A DNA stretch of 11,881 nt from Lachnospiraceae bacterium (GTDB lineage Bacteria > Bacillota > Clostridia > Lachnospirales > Lachnospiraceae): the NCBI GenBank assembly GCA_009774155.1, contig VSNE01000052.1:1-11881 (forward strand). Reading direction: 5' to 3'. The notes beneath the pieces were generated by a model that worked only from the letters and a program-made list of their open reading frames with translations, ran no database searches and was not told the DNA's origin. This document shows, in pieces, positions 1-8,463 of this stretch. The position numbers and the translations under genes were made by a program. Position 1 is the stretch's first letter; every line of letters starts with the position of its first letter.

Positions 1-10
1 TATACCATAT

Positions 11-18
11 CCTCCTTT
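11..18 (-). promoter_or_regulatory. Shine-Dalgarno of the next minus-strand gene, body outside the window
   Basis: The minus strand reads AAAGGAGG here, a consensus Shine-Dalgarno preceded by an AT-rich leader. The ATG at 8-6 is only two bases away, too close to be the likely start. A start just past the window edge would give normal spacing. The position after a terminator suggests a separately transcribed gene. Its product cannot be told. Confidence 0.6.
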
Positions 19-35
19 AAAAATCATCTTTTTTA

Positions 36-47
36 TAACTTGAGTTA
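36..47. repeat. Small perfect dyad TAACT-TG-AGTTA
   Basis: A 12-base inverted repeat (five-base arms, two-base centre) lies between the terminator and the next gene's Shine-Dalgarno. A TATAAA (minus strand, 37-32) overlaps it and could be a -10 box, though no good -35 is seen. It could be an operator half-site for the downstream gene. Dyads this short also occur by chance. Confidence 0.25.
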
Positions 48-79
48 AATCTTTGGAATCCGGAGCCGAAATAAGATAC

Positions 80-126
80 AATATTATCAGGGGCCCGCAC
101 TGCACGGGCGGCCCCCTGACAATATT
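80..126 (-). terminator. Hairpin terminator immediately after the giant gene
   Basis: On the minus strand AATATTGTCAGGGG (126-113) pairs with CCCCTGATAATATT (93-80), with one G-U wobble in the RNA. An inner GCCCG/CGGGC pair extends the stem. The hairpin begins one base after the stop codon. The sequence after it (TATCTTATTT) is T-rich rather than an unbroken T run, so it may be a strong terminator or partly an RNA-stabilising 3' end. Confidence 0.82.
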
Positions 127-127
127 T

Positions 128-3100
128 TCACTCTGCTTCCATACAGATTACTGCAGATCTCTGTATAAATAAAGGATTCACACCCTCCTGGCGCCGTCTT
201 ACGGATACCTCCGCCCGGCGGCAGGATTCAGATGAAAGTGTAAGACGAAGCTCCAGCGCCGCTCCTTCTTCGGGCAGCGCTTCTTCCCGGAAGCGGTAGA
301 CGCCGCCTTCCTTTATAAGCTCCAGCTCCGACCTTCCCGGAAAGCGGTAATACAGCTTAAGCCCTTCCGGCTCATTTCCCGGAGAAATGGCTGTTAAGCG
401 TCCGCCCTCCCCTGTAAAAAGCAGACAAAGCTCCCCCTCCTGCTGCAGTTCCTTTCTTTGAATCTCCGGCTGGTACAAGCCCAGTCCCGACACATATTCT
501 TCCATCAGGGTCAGCAGTCCTTCCATGTCTCCCCGGGCGATCAAAGCCTCTCTGCCGCAGCTATAATGGTACATTTGAAGAAGCCCCGCCGGTTCCCGGG
601 TACGCTTTCTCCTGCTGCCGGACGAACTTCTCCAGTTTATCTGCAGTTCATCCCCCGGAAATACCCCAAGACTGATTCCAAGCTGTATCGCATGGTTCTC
701 CTCCTCATATACCTCCTGCAGCAAAACCGGTGCCGCAGGAACACGATAATCCGGCGCCGCCCACGCATCCGGTTTTGGAAGAGGCAACCGCCAACGCTCT
801 GGCTCTCCCGGCGAAAGCCATACCGATGTCCTGCCCTTCACCAGCTCCAGATAATTTCCGCTGACATACCATTCCCTGCAGGATGTCCCCGCCTGCGCTG
901 AAACTGCGGCGTTCCACCAGCCCGCTTGACCGTCCAGCGGAATGCGGAACGGAGATGACGAAAGCTCCGGAATATTTCCATAATAATTTACCCTGTCATA
1001 TTCCGTGCCGCAGTCCACCATGGCCGAACGATAACCTGTGCGGAGAAATACACACTCGGTCAAAGATGCGGAAAAATCATCCTGCAAATATGAGTTTATA
1101 GTCTCTCCCACTGATCGGCGGGCTGTTTCATCGCCCCAGCCGCTGCCGCGCACCGGAGCCGCCAGTCTGCTGATCGCTGCCGCTGCCGCCAGGCGAATCT
1201 TCATCAGCCGTTCCAGATAACAGGATCTCTCTTCCCGGACATAGGATGCCAGCCGCCGGGCTTCCATCATCCAGCCCACATCCTTTCGGAACGTATTCCA
1301 TAACTGTTCAAAATCTGCCCCGTTTACAGATATGCTCTTTTCTCCGTCCGTCAGCGTTCCTGTATATACCGGAAGAGATACATAAGCCCAGCATTCCGGC
1401 TTCTGAAGCTCTGCCGGAGCCTTATTGCCGCGAAGCACGAAAAATTCCTGCTCTGATTTCCAGATTCCAAATCCTCCCATAGCTTTTCCTGACAGGGCAC
1501 CGGCCAGACATTTCATTATACCGGCATCCCCCTCCGGTTCGTACCAGGAGAGGGCCGCCCCGGCTTCCTTTACACATTCCGGCGTCTGCTCCCTGCACAG
1601 GGACGGAGCTCTCCGGAGCCGGAGCCAAACCTTTCCCGGTTCCAGAGACAGCTCCTTAATATCACAGACACCGGCCCGCTGCTCTGCCTCCAGCCGTTCC
1701 TTTGAGGATGTACTCAGGCAGGCTCTCAGGAAAGCAAGCAGCGGTTCCTTCTCCAAAGGCGCTTCCTTCCCATGTGAAATCAAAGGCGAGGAAAGCCGAA
1801 GCGTCACATCCTCCTGTTCCATCTGATGAATCCCGTAAGCCAGCTCTTCCCGGCTGCAGTCCTCAGGTTCAAACACCATAACCAGCAGAAGGAAAATCTG
1901 TCCGCCCTCTTCCCCTAAACGAAAGCTAAGCTTCAGTCCGGAGTATTCTTCCGGAGAAAGAAGCCTGTCCGAATACTTCGGCACAACTGCTATTCTCCCA
2001 AACTCACCGGAAGCATTGCCCAGAATATCTGTCTGAAAAAATTTAAGATAACAGGGAGTTTGCTCTTTTACCCCTGCATAGACATCCGCCGGTTCCAGAA
2101 AACGGTACAGGGGAACGGTCATCTCATATACAGACCTGCCTTCCTTTTCCTTTGCAAACACGGGGATACTTTCTCCGCTGACGGCCGTCCCTTTGCCGTC
2201 TGCCACCCAGAACGCCATGCTTTCCGGGTTTTCGTCCATATTACCGCCCGAAAGCATGCCCTGATATACCATTCTCCCCGGACGAATCTGCTCCGCAAAG
2301 GACTCCTCCTCAAACCACATCTGAGGCTCCTCCTGCATGGAGCGGGGCTGCCAGACACCATTGAAAAAGGTATGATACACCCCTGCCTCTTCCGCGCGGA
2401 AACGAAGCGCCAGCAGCACTTCCTGTTCTTCTCTGTCCGGAGGCAGGCTGTCCCCGCCGCTTCCCAGAAAGTACCTGCCGTTAGTGCAGAAGGACTGATA
2501 CAAAAGCTCTAAAAACAACTCCGGATTTTCTTTCAGCGAAGCAAACGCAGCCCGTTCTTCTGCCCGGCTGCTGGCTGTAACCGGCCTGTTTTCCTCCAAA
2601 AGACAGTTTACTCCTATCCACCAGCCGCTGCCCCACTGTTTATATTCGTTCTGCGCTGCCGCATCTTCATACGCAAGCTCTATGCTCACTGCTTCCCGGG
2701 AAATTCCCGACTCCAGCAGACAGCCCAGTCTTTCCGTCTCCTTATACCCTGTTAATAAATAAACCGGTATCTGCTCTTTACAGCGTGTTAAGGTCAGTGA
2801 AACGGTTACCGCAAAGCCTGCTGAGCCCCCAAATTTAACTCCCGTTCCTTCCCCAGCCTCCGCCGGAAGCGGATACAGGCGGTATTCTCCCCCGACATTA
2901 ACAGGCTCCCTTAAAGAAACCTTTGTTTTTTCCATATGTTTAAAGAAAGGAAGCAGCACCGGATACCCTTCTGCGAAACGGGGTTTTTTTGCTGCAGGAA
3001 GCAAAGATTTTATCTCCCCTAAACTCAGGGCGCTGACAAACTCCCTGCTGTCTCCTGCAAACGAAAACCAATCCGGAGCTTGTTCATTCAGGGAAAGCCG

Positions 3101-6100
3101 GATCTGAATTGCTTCCAGACAGCTTATATTTTTCAAAGGAAACTGGCAGCCCGCCCGATCATATGCGCCCATCATCTGTTTTGAGTCAGGAGACCAAAGG
3201 ACACGCTTTCCTCCAAACAGAAAACGCTGGGTCATACCAATCAGATTGTCCAGCTCTTCCCCGGAAATGTCGGTTCCGTCAAAGTCTTTTTCCTCCCGGC
3301 TCAGATGTTCCTTTTCCGCACGGATGGCTCTCAGAACAATTTCAAAATACTCGTCAAAGAGATAAGATGCCATAGACTGGGATTCCTGCTCCCGGGCTTC
3401 CCCAAGTCCGCTCTCCTCTGCCATATCCCGGTAATAACTCCTTAACCCGAAAAAGTATGCCGCGTCCACAAGGTTATCTGTCTCCAGATTGACAGCCATT
3501 GTCTCCGTTTTCCCCGAAATGGTCTGGCTCACCTGCTCTGTTATATAAAAAGGCATCGGCATTACAACCATTCCGTCCTCCGGAACGGCAGACCTGTCGT
3601 AATCATGAAGGACAAACCGGATATTTTGATCCAGAAAATCCTCAATCGCTCCGGTCTGTCTGAAAAACAGTTCCTGGCGAAACAGCTCCATGCCGTGGGT
3701 TTCCTCCAGACAATGATTCTCTGCGGCAAGACGGGCCACAGCCTGCACAAGCAACGCAAAGCTCTCCCGGCTCATTCCCGCAAACAAAACCATATGATAC
3801 TGTTCTTTATCAAACGCCGCCGTAATTACCGGCATCAGATACAAATCAATCGTCTGAGTCTCTCCCAGATCCGGAATCTGAAGCTCCTCAAGTATCTGAA
3901 GCCTCTGCCAGAAAGGCTCTTTGTTGCTGCCAAGCTCAAAATCCAGGCCAAAGTTTAAAGAAAATCCAAACGAAATTTTCCACCACAAAATTTTTACATA
4001 AGCAGACGCGCTGACATAAAGCTGTAAATGAAGCAGGGCAGCCTTTTCACTTTCCAGACAAAGATTGGCGCTTGTCCGGATTTCCACACATACGCCGGCG
4101 CCGATAATTCCAAAGTTCACATTTCCATTCAGATAACCGTAAACCTCCACCCATGCCTGCACCCGGTAATAAGGACGGCTTTCCCCTCCGCCGTAGGGAA
4201 GAAAGGTGGCATAAACCCCCTGGAAAATCCCCGTCATTGTAAGTCCCACGCTGGCGCTTAATATTCCGATGTTGAAACCTTTGCACAAGCCCATCTGCAG
4301 ACCAATGCCGCAGGCTAAAACCGGAGAAAAATATCCTTTCTTGGTAGCCGGTACCCAGGCAGAGCTTCCCAGACTGTCCCTTGACACCAGAATCCCTCCC
4401 CGACCGCTGAAAATACCATATTGGACAGAAAAGCTGCATCCAAAGTCCCGGTTATGCGGAAATCCCAGATCCAGACAAAAATCACCGTTCGTATATACTG
4501 AAATACCAATATTACCCAGACCCAGACGGATTCCTCCCAGATCAATATCCCTCAGGGCATGGGAGGGCACTACCTTTGCCGAGAAAACCCCTACCGTATC
4601 GTTGACTTTCGTGTACATCATCTCCGCAGTCAGCCCTTTTAACTTGCCTGCCCGCTCTCCATACAGACAGAATCTTCCTCCGCATAAATCATAGTCACTG
4701 TTGTAAACCAGTTTACAGTCTACGGTCTGCGCCAGTTGGCAGGACAGTCCCAAAATCTTTCCCGAATCCGCAGACAAATGGGAAGGCTGCCTGTCACCGC
4801 CGATCTCCTTTTGAATCAGCGCCAGATTCTCCTCCACGCTCAGACGGTTCGTCTCAATCCTGATATGATCGCTGAAAGCCAGATAATCCACATGTACGGC
4901 TCCCCCTGCTGCCGGAGGGGCCGACTGAGTGTCCCAGGACAGCGGCTTCTTCTCGTCATAGCTCTCTCCCAAAAACCCTCCCGCAATCAAAAACTGCACC
5001 CCGGAGCCGTTCATCATAATGCCGGCCTTTTCAAGCTTTAAAAAGGGCAGCGTCACTCTTGCCCCTACCCAGATCAGAAGCTTCTTTTCAGACGGATAAT
5101 AAACTAATTCTACCTGATCCAGCGATATTTCCTCCAGAAATGCCCAGTCAGAATTTTTCACTACAGCGCCGTCCGGATTCATCAGACCTGTCAGATAAGA
5201 AGCCGCCTTTCCCAGCGTATATCCCTGCCGGCCGATTTTCCCGCGGATACATTCCTTTTCTCCTTTCTCATAGGAAAGCGCAATACCGAATCCGTCAAAA
5301 TCCAGCATACAGCTTATCTCTGTTTTCCCCTCCCTGCTGCTCAAATCAGCTTCCAGAGACAAAAGATCCAGTTTCAGCGCCGCCCTCAGCCTGAGTTCGG
5401 AGCCGGCGCTGTGAATTTCGCCTTCCACATCAAAGGTCTGACCCAGCAGCTCCCAGTTCCTGACCATCACGCCGAAATCCGCCTGCATCTCTGACAGGCC
5501 GGAATTTTTGGAAAGGAAAAAAGCAAGTCTGGCCTGCAGAAGAAAGATCTGCGGAAAACCCTGGGGCAGACTTGTATCAAACAGCGCTTCTATTACCTCA
5601 TTTACGGAGATTTCCGAATCCCCCTGATAATCATAACCATATACGGAAGAATATGTATTGGTAAATTGAGCCTCCAGAGCCAGTCCATCCTGATGAAACA
5701 AAGCGGATGCCAGAAAAACAAGCAGCGGCTTTTCCTGCCCATCCTGAAGCTCATATAGCGACATTTGGGCATCCAGTCCTCCTTCTGTCTGCTCCTGGGC
5801 ATAGAGAAGATAGAAATATGCGGTATCAAATGAAAATCCGGCTCTTTCCGATATTTTTAAACGCAGAATGTCCGCCAGCATCAATCCGGCATAAAAGGTT
5901 TTTTCCTCCGGGCGTACGCTCACCTCCGCCTGCGCCAGCCTGAGATCCTTAAATGCTTCCGGAAGACTGTATCCTAGGTAATAATCCGTCATATCGGTTA
6001 ATCGGATATCCGTACTTCCGGTGGCCTCCAGATCAAAACGCGGAAAGCCCGCCGCCGTCTGCAGGGCCGCCAGAGGATTCGCCGGATCTCCCAGAATCAG

Positions 6101-6940
6101 ACTCCCGGAAACCTGGAGATACAAATCTCTTTTTCTCTCCCAGAATATTCGGATTCTCGGAGCCATCACCGCCGCATAAGGAACCTTTCCCGAAAATAAA
6201 TCCCCTGAAAAACCAATGCTTGCAGAGACACTCTCCACAGAAGGCGCCGCGGTCCCCGTCTCCATACAGATATTCCAAAGCCCGGCATGAAAAGAAAACT
6301 CCAGATCATACAAACGGATCGTATTCAGAAAAGTGATGCCCTCCGGCAGATATGCGGCAAAATCAACAGAAAATCCCAGCATGGCAGGCAGTGCGGACAG
6401 ACAGTCGGAAACAGGCACCCCTTCTTTTCCGGCGGCATCCGTAAATGCAGCCCGGAAGGTTACCCGGCCGCTGCTTTGAAACAGCGTAAGCCTTCCTTCC
6501 GCCTTCAGCGGTTCCCCATTCTCCCCACAGCAGCCCGGAAAGGAATATTCCAGTACCAGAAACGCCTGACTGTGCCACTGTTCCTTCCCCCTGTATGTAT
6601 CGCACCGGTTTTCCATGACCAGTAACAGGGCTGTAGTCTCTGTTTTCAGCGGAGAAAGATCCAGAGAGAACAGGGAAGAATCCAGACTGGCAGATATCGT
6701 GAATGCCTGGCCCTCCCAGGAAAGAGATGCCGGGCATTTGTTCCGAAGCCAGGGATATCCCGCGAATTCACTTTGGGAAAAGTCCAGAATCCCTGTGCAG
6801 CTTTTTTCTGTTTCCGCAGTTTTCTCCAGTATGACCTCATTAATCGGAGAGGTTCTGGGCTGCAGAGTCCCAAAATCCGATATGCATCTCATCGGTCCGA
6901 TCTTGTTCTGAAAAAAATCCCTTAACGTAATTCCCGACAT
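128..6940 (-). CDS. Giant 2270-residue beta-rich protein of unknown function
   Basis: I do not recognise a named function. The frame is open for 2270 codons and ends one base before a hairpin. No signal peptide, transmembrane helix, LPXTG or S-layer motif is visible. Residues 1-800 are amphipathic beta strands in loosely repeating units that begin with an LP or LE turn (near 198, 326, 458 and 602) and run into a strand pair about 30-40 residues long. Residues about 800-1005 form a glycine-rich, hydrophobic strand block (GIGLQMGLCKGFNIGI at 877-892; WWKISFGFSLNFG at 986-998). Residues 1010-1340 are mostly helical and acidic. Residues 1345-1700 are beta-rich and include FLELLYQSFCTNGRYFL (1476-1492). 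A helical patch at 1886-1927 contains an alanine run. A proline-rich linker at 2050-2072 precedes a final beta/helix region. From memory it resembles large uncharacterised bacterial proteins (DUF6603-like is a candidate). A structural scaffold or lipid-groove protein is possible but unproven. Confidence 0.9.
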   Translation of the reverse strand: MSGITLRDFFQNKIGPMRCISDFGTLQPRTSPINEVILEKTAETEKSCTGILDFSQSEFAGYPWLRNKCPASLSWEGQAFTISASLDSSLFSLDLSPLKTETTALLLVMENRCDTYRGKEQWHSQAFLVLEYSFPGCCGENGEPLKAEGRLTLFQSSGRVTFRAAFTDAAGKEGVPVSDCLSALPAMLGFSVDFAAYLPEGITFLNTIRLYDLEFSFHAGLWNICMETGTAAPSVESVSASIGFSGDLFSGKVPYAAVMAPRIRIFWERKRDLYLQVSGSLILGDPANPLAALQTAAGFPRFDLEATGSTDIRLTDMTDYYLGYSLPEAFKDLRLAQAEVSVRPEEKTFYAGLMLADILRLKISERAGFSFDTAYFYLLYAQEQTEGGLDAQMSLYELQDGQEKPLLVFLASALFHQDGLALEAQFTNTYSSVYGYDYQGDSEISVNEVIEALFDTSLPQGFPQIFLLQARLAFFLSKNSGLSEMQADFGVMVRNWELLGQTFDVEGEIHSAGSELRLRAALKLDLLSLEADLSSREGKTEISCMLDFDGFGIALSYEKGEKECIRGKIGRQGYTLGKAASYLTGLMNPDGAVVKNSDWAFLEEISLDQVELVYYPSEKKLLIWVGARVTLPFLKLEKAGIMMNGSGVQFLIAGGFLGESYDEKKPLSWDTQSAPPAAGGAVHVDYLAFSDHIRIETNRLSVEENLALIQKEIGGDRQPSHLSADSGKILGLSCQLAQTVDCKLVYNSDYDLCGGRFCLYGERAGKLKGLTAEMMYTKVNDTVGVFSAKVVPSHALRDIDLGGIRLGLGNIGISVYTNGDFCLDLGFPHNRDFGCSFSVQYGIFSGRGGILVSRDSLGSSAWVPATKKGYFSPVLACGIGLQMGLCKGFNIGILSASVGLTMTGIFQGVYATFLPYGGGESRPYYRVQAWVEVYGYLNGNVNFGIIGAGVCVEIRTSANLCLESEKAALLHLQLYVSASAYVKILWWKISFGFSLNFGLDFELGSNKEPFWQRLQILEELQIPDLGETQTIDLYLMPVITAAFDKEQYHMVLFAGMSRESFALLVQAVARLAAENHCLEETHGMELFRQELFFRQTGAIEDFLDQNIRFVLHDYDRSAVPEDGMVVMPMPFYITEQVSQTISGKTETMAVNLETDNLVDAAYFFGLRSYYRDMAEESGLGEAREQESQSMASYLFDEYFEIVLRAIRAEKEHLSREEKDFDGTDISGEELDNLIGMTQRFLFGGKRVLWSPDSKQMMGAYDRAGCQFPLKNISCLEAIQIRLSLNEQAPDWFSFAGDSREFVSALSLGEIKSLLPAAKKPRFAEGYPVLLPFFKHMEKTKVSLREPVNVGGEYRLYPLPAEAGEGTGVKFGGSAGFAVTVSLTLTRCKEQIPVYLLTGYKETERLGCLLESGISREAVSIELAYEDAAAQNEYKQWGSGWWIGVNCLLEENRPVTASSRAEERAAFASLKENPELFLELLYQSFCTNGRYFLGSGGDSLPPDREEQEVLLALRFRAEEAGVYHTFFNGVWQPRSMQEEPQMWFEEESFAEQIRPGRMVYQGMLSGGNMDENPESMAFWVADGKGTAVSGESIPVFAKEKEGRSVYEMTVPLYRFLEPADVYAGVKEQTPCYLKFFQTDILGNASGEFGRIAVVPKYSDRLLSPEEYSGLKLSFRLGEEGGQIFLLLVMVFEPEDCSREELAYGIHQMEQEDVTLRLSSPLISHGKEAPLEKEPLLAFLRACLSTSSKERLEAEQRAGVCDIKELSLEPGKVWLRLRRAPSLCREQTPECVKEAGAALSWYEPEGDAGIMKCLAGALSGKAMGGFGIWKSEQEFFVLRGNKAPAELQKPECWAYVSLPVYTGTLTDGEKSISVNGADFEQLWNTFRKDVGWMMEARRLASYVREERSCYLERLMKIRLAAAAAISRLAAPVRGSGWGDETARRSVGETINSYLQDDFSASLTECVFLRTGYRSAMVDCGTEYDRVNYYGNIPELSSSPFRIPLDGQAGWWNAAVSAQAGTSCREWYVSGNYLELVKGRTSVWLSPGEPERWRLPLPKPDAWAAPDYRVPAAPVLLQEVYEEENHAIQLGISLGVFPGDELQINWRSSSGSRRKRTREPAGLLQMYHYSCGREALIARGDMEGLLTLMEEYVSGLGLYQPEIQRKELQQEGELCLLFTGEGGRLTAISPGNEPEGLKLYYRFPGRSELELIKEGGVYRFREEALPEEGAALELRLTLSSESCRRAEVSVRRRQEGVNPLFIQRSAVICMEAE

Positions 6941-8463
6941 ATACACGCCTCCTTCCGGTTGTCATAAACAGCATACCAGGCATTGCAGGGATTTTGGTCT
7001 TCTCCTTTACCGGACATGAGCACAATGTCACATCCCGCATTGGGAAAGGAAAGCCGAAACATCCCCACGGACAGCCCCTTCATACGGATCTGCCAGGCTC
7101 CGCTGTCTCCTGTAGTAACACAGATAGATTGAAAACCAATCCGGAACAAGCCTGCAACCGTAATTCCAAAGCCTCCCCCTGTGCCAAAGGTCTTCAGCCT
7201 GGCTCCCGCATATACACAAAGCGGCTCCTTTCCCTCTGCCGTTCCAAATGCAAACAACAGCTCCAACTGTACTTCCTGCATCATTTCCATACGGAATACC
7301 AGCCCATACCAGGACTTTGGAAGCTCTTTCTGTCCGTAAGGAACGGTAATCTTGCAAAAGCCTGCCTGCTTTGGCTCTTCTGCCTGCTCATGGCAGAGAA
7401 AGCTTACCTGTTGAAATGTAAAACCGGCTCCAAAGGAACCCTTCCTGCAGACAGCCTTTCCTCCGTCCAGCGCCAGCATTCCACAGCTTTCCTTACTCTC
7501 CTCCAGCTTTTTGTCCCGTATCGTATATTTAAGCTCCAGATTGGTAAACGGCAGCCCTTCCCCGGATTCGCTCCCATAAGAGAACGGATCGAATCCGTCC
7601 CCGAGAACCGAAAAGCAAAGACTCCCTCCCAGCTTCAGGGTCAGGCTTATCTTGTTTCCATCGAATTCCAGAAGCGCCTCTGCTGTCTTAATCCATACGG
7701 ATTGAATGGCAGAACCGCTTAGAACCAGTCTGCCTTCCCCCATAAGCACCATTCTGTACTGGCCTGCACAATTTCCCCCGTTTGTGCCTGCAGAAGCATA
7801 CCCGCCATACAGCTCCACAATCCGGCCTTCTAAAACCTCCGCCGAAAACAAGGTTCCGATTCCCACCTGACAGACCGCGGCCGAAAACGAAATCTCCCCC
7901 TGCCGGAAAAACACATCTGTCCGCGTCATGGTAAACGCCGGCAGCCCGATACTCCGACAAAGGGACAGGACCCCCTTGCATATGCTGTTTCCAAATACCG
8001 GCTTCCCCTCCGGAAAATCTACGGCCGACCACTGGACAAACGGCGCTTTAAACTCTGCGTCCTTTAAGAGCGACGAAGCCCCGGCTGCTTCCGGCTTTTT
8101 CAAAGAACCTCTCAGATCCATCAGAAGAACTCCCGTAAAGGATTGGCTGTCCAGACAGGAACACAGTTCTTGAAACCCGCTGTTCTTTTGAGCAGCCTTT
8201 TCCTTCCGCAGAAACTGATCCCAGAAAACTATCTTCTCCTTCAGGCGTCCAAGGCCCTCCCCCTCTGCCTCCACAAGCTCTGCCTGCTCTGCAAGCTGAC
8301 GGATGCTTTGGGCTGTATCCGTCTTTATCACATACAGCCCTTTTAAGTCTTCCTCCCACGACAGACTCAGCACGGCGCTGTCCATACAGGGCAGCCGTTT
8401 CACATCCATGCCCAGAAGCCTCTCCAGCTCCTTCCTGCTTTCTCCAACATATAGTTTCTTCAC
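6922..8463 (-). CDS. Beta-rich protein of unknown function, second gene of the operon
   Basis: I do not recognise the function of this 513-residue protein. It starts at GTG 8463, which overlaps the previous stop as GTGA and has a Shine-Dalgarno five bases upstream. Residues 1-100 look mixed alpha/beta, with a helical charged stretch around 50-95. The rest is mostly beta strands with polar/hydrophobic alternation, for example around 190-215, 235-290 and 385-480, and a glycine-rich TFGTGGGFGI at 425-434. The C-terminal part (about 440-502) has a strand-loop pattern ending in NAWYAVYDN (494-502). No signal peptide or transmembrane helix is visible. About 18 cysteines suggest a reducing, cytoplasmic location. 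From memory, the C-terminal pattern resembles segments of very large uncharacterised beta-rich bacterial proteins (possibly DUF6603-like), but I cannot confirm this. The last codons overlap the start of the giant gene, implying coupled translation and joint function. Confidence 0.85.
   Translation of the reverse strand: MKKLYVGESRKELERLLGMDVKRLPCMDSAVLSLSWEEDLKGLYVIKTDTAQSIRQLAEQAELVEAEGEGLGRLKEKIVFWDQFLRKEKAAQKNSGFQELCSCLDSQSFTGVLLMDLRGSLKKPEAAGASSLLKDAEFKAPFVQWSAVDFPEGKPVFGNSICKGVLSLCRSIGLPAFTMTRTDVFFRQGEISFSAAVCQVGIGTLFSAEVLEGRIVELYGGYASAGTNGGNCAGQYRMVLMGEGRLVLSGSAIQSVWIKTAEALLEFDGNKISLTLKLGGSLCFSVLGDGFDPFSYGSESGEGLPFTNLELKYTIRDKKLEESKESCGMLALDGGKAVCRKGSFGAGFTFQQVSFLCHEQAEEPKQAGFCKITVPYGQKELPKSWYGLVFRMEMMQEVQLELLFAFGTAEGKEPLCVYAGARLKTFGTGGGFGITVAGLFRIGFQSICVTTGDSGAWQIRMKGLSVGMFRLSFPNAGCDIVLMSGKGEDQNPCNAWYAVYDNRKEACICRELR
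6948..6954 (-). promoter_or_regulatory. Shine-Dalgarno of the giant gene, inside the previous gene
   Basis: The minus strand reads AAGGAGG, ending seven bases before the ATG at 6940. A GTG at 6946 is in frame but only one base from the motif, so it is rejected as the start. The site lies within codons of the preceding gene, whose stop is at 6924-6922, giving a 19-base overlap and likely translational coupling. Confidence 0.88.

Noticed and set aside
6..8. ATG at the left edge as the start of the next gene
   Set aside because: Only two bases separate it from GGAGG. A start just beyond the window is more likely.
6941..6946. GTG at 6946 as the start of the giant protein
   Set aside because: It is one base from the Shine-Dalgarno, too close. 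The ATG two codons later has a seven-base gap.
6994..7722. A 242-codon open frame on the plus strand
   Set aside because: It is antisense to the 513-residue protein gene, which fits the operon spacing and has its own ribosome site. The antisense translation looks non-protein-like.
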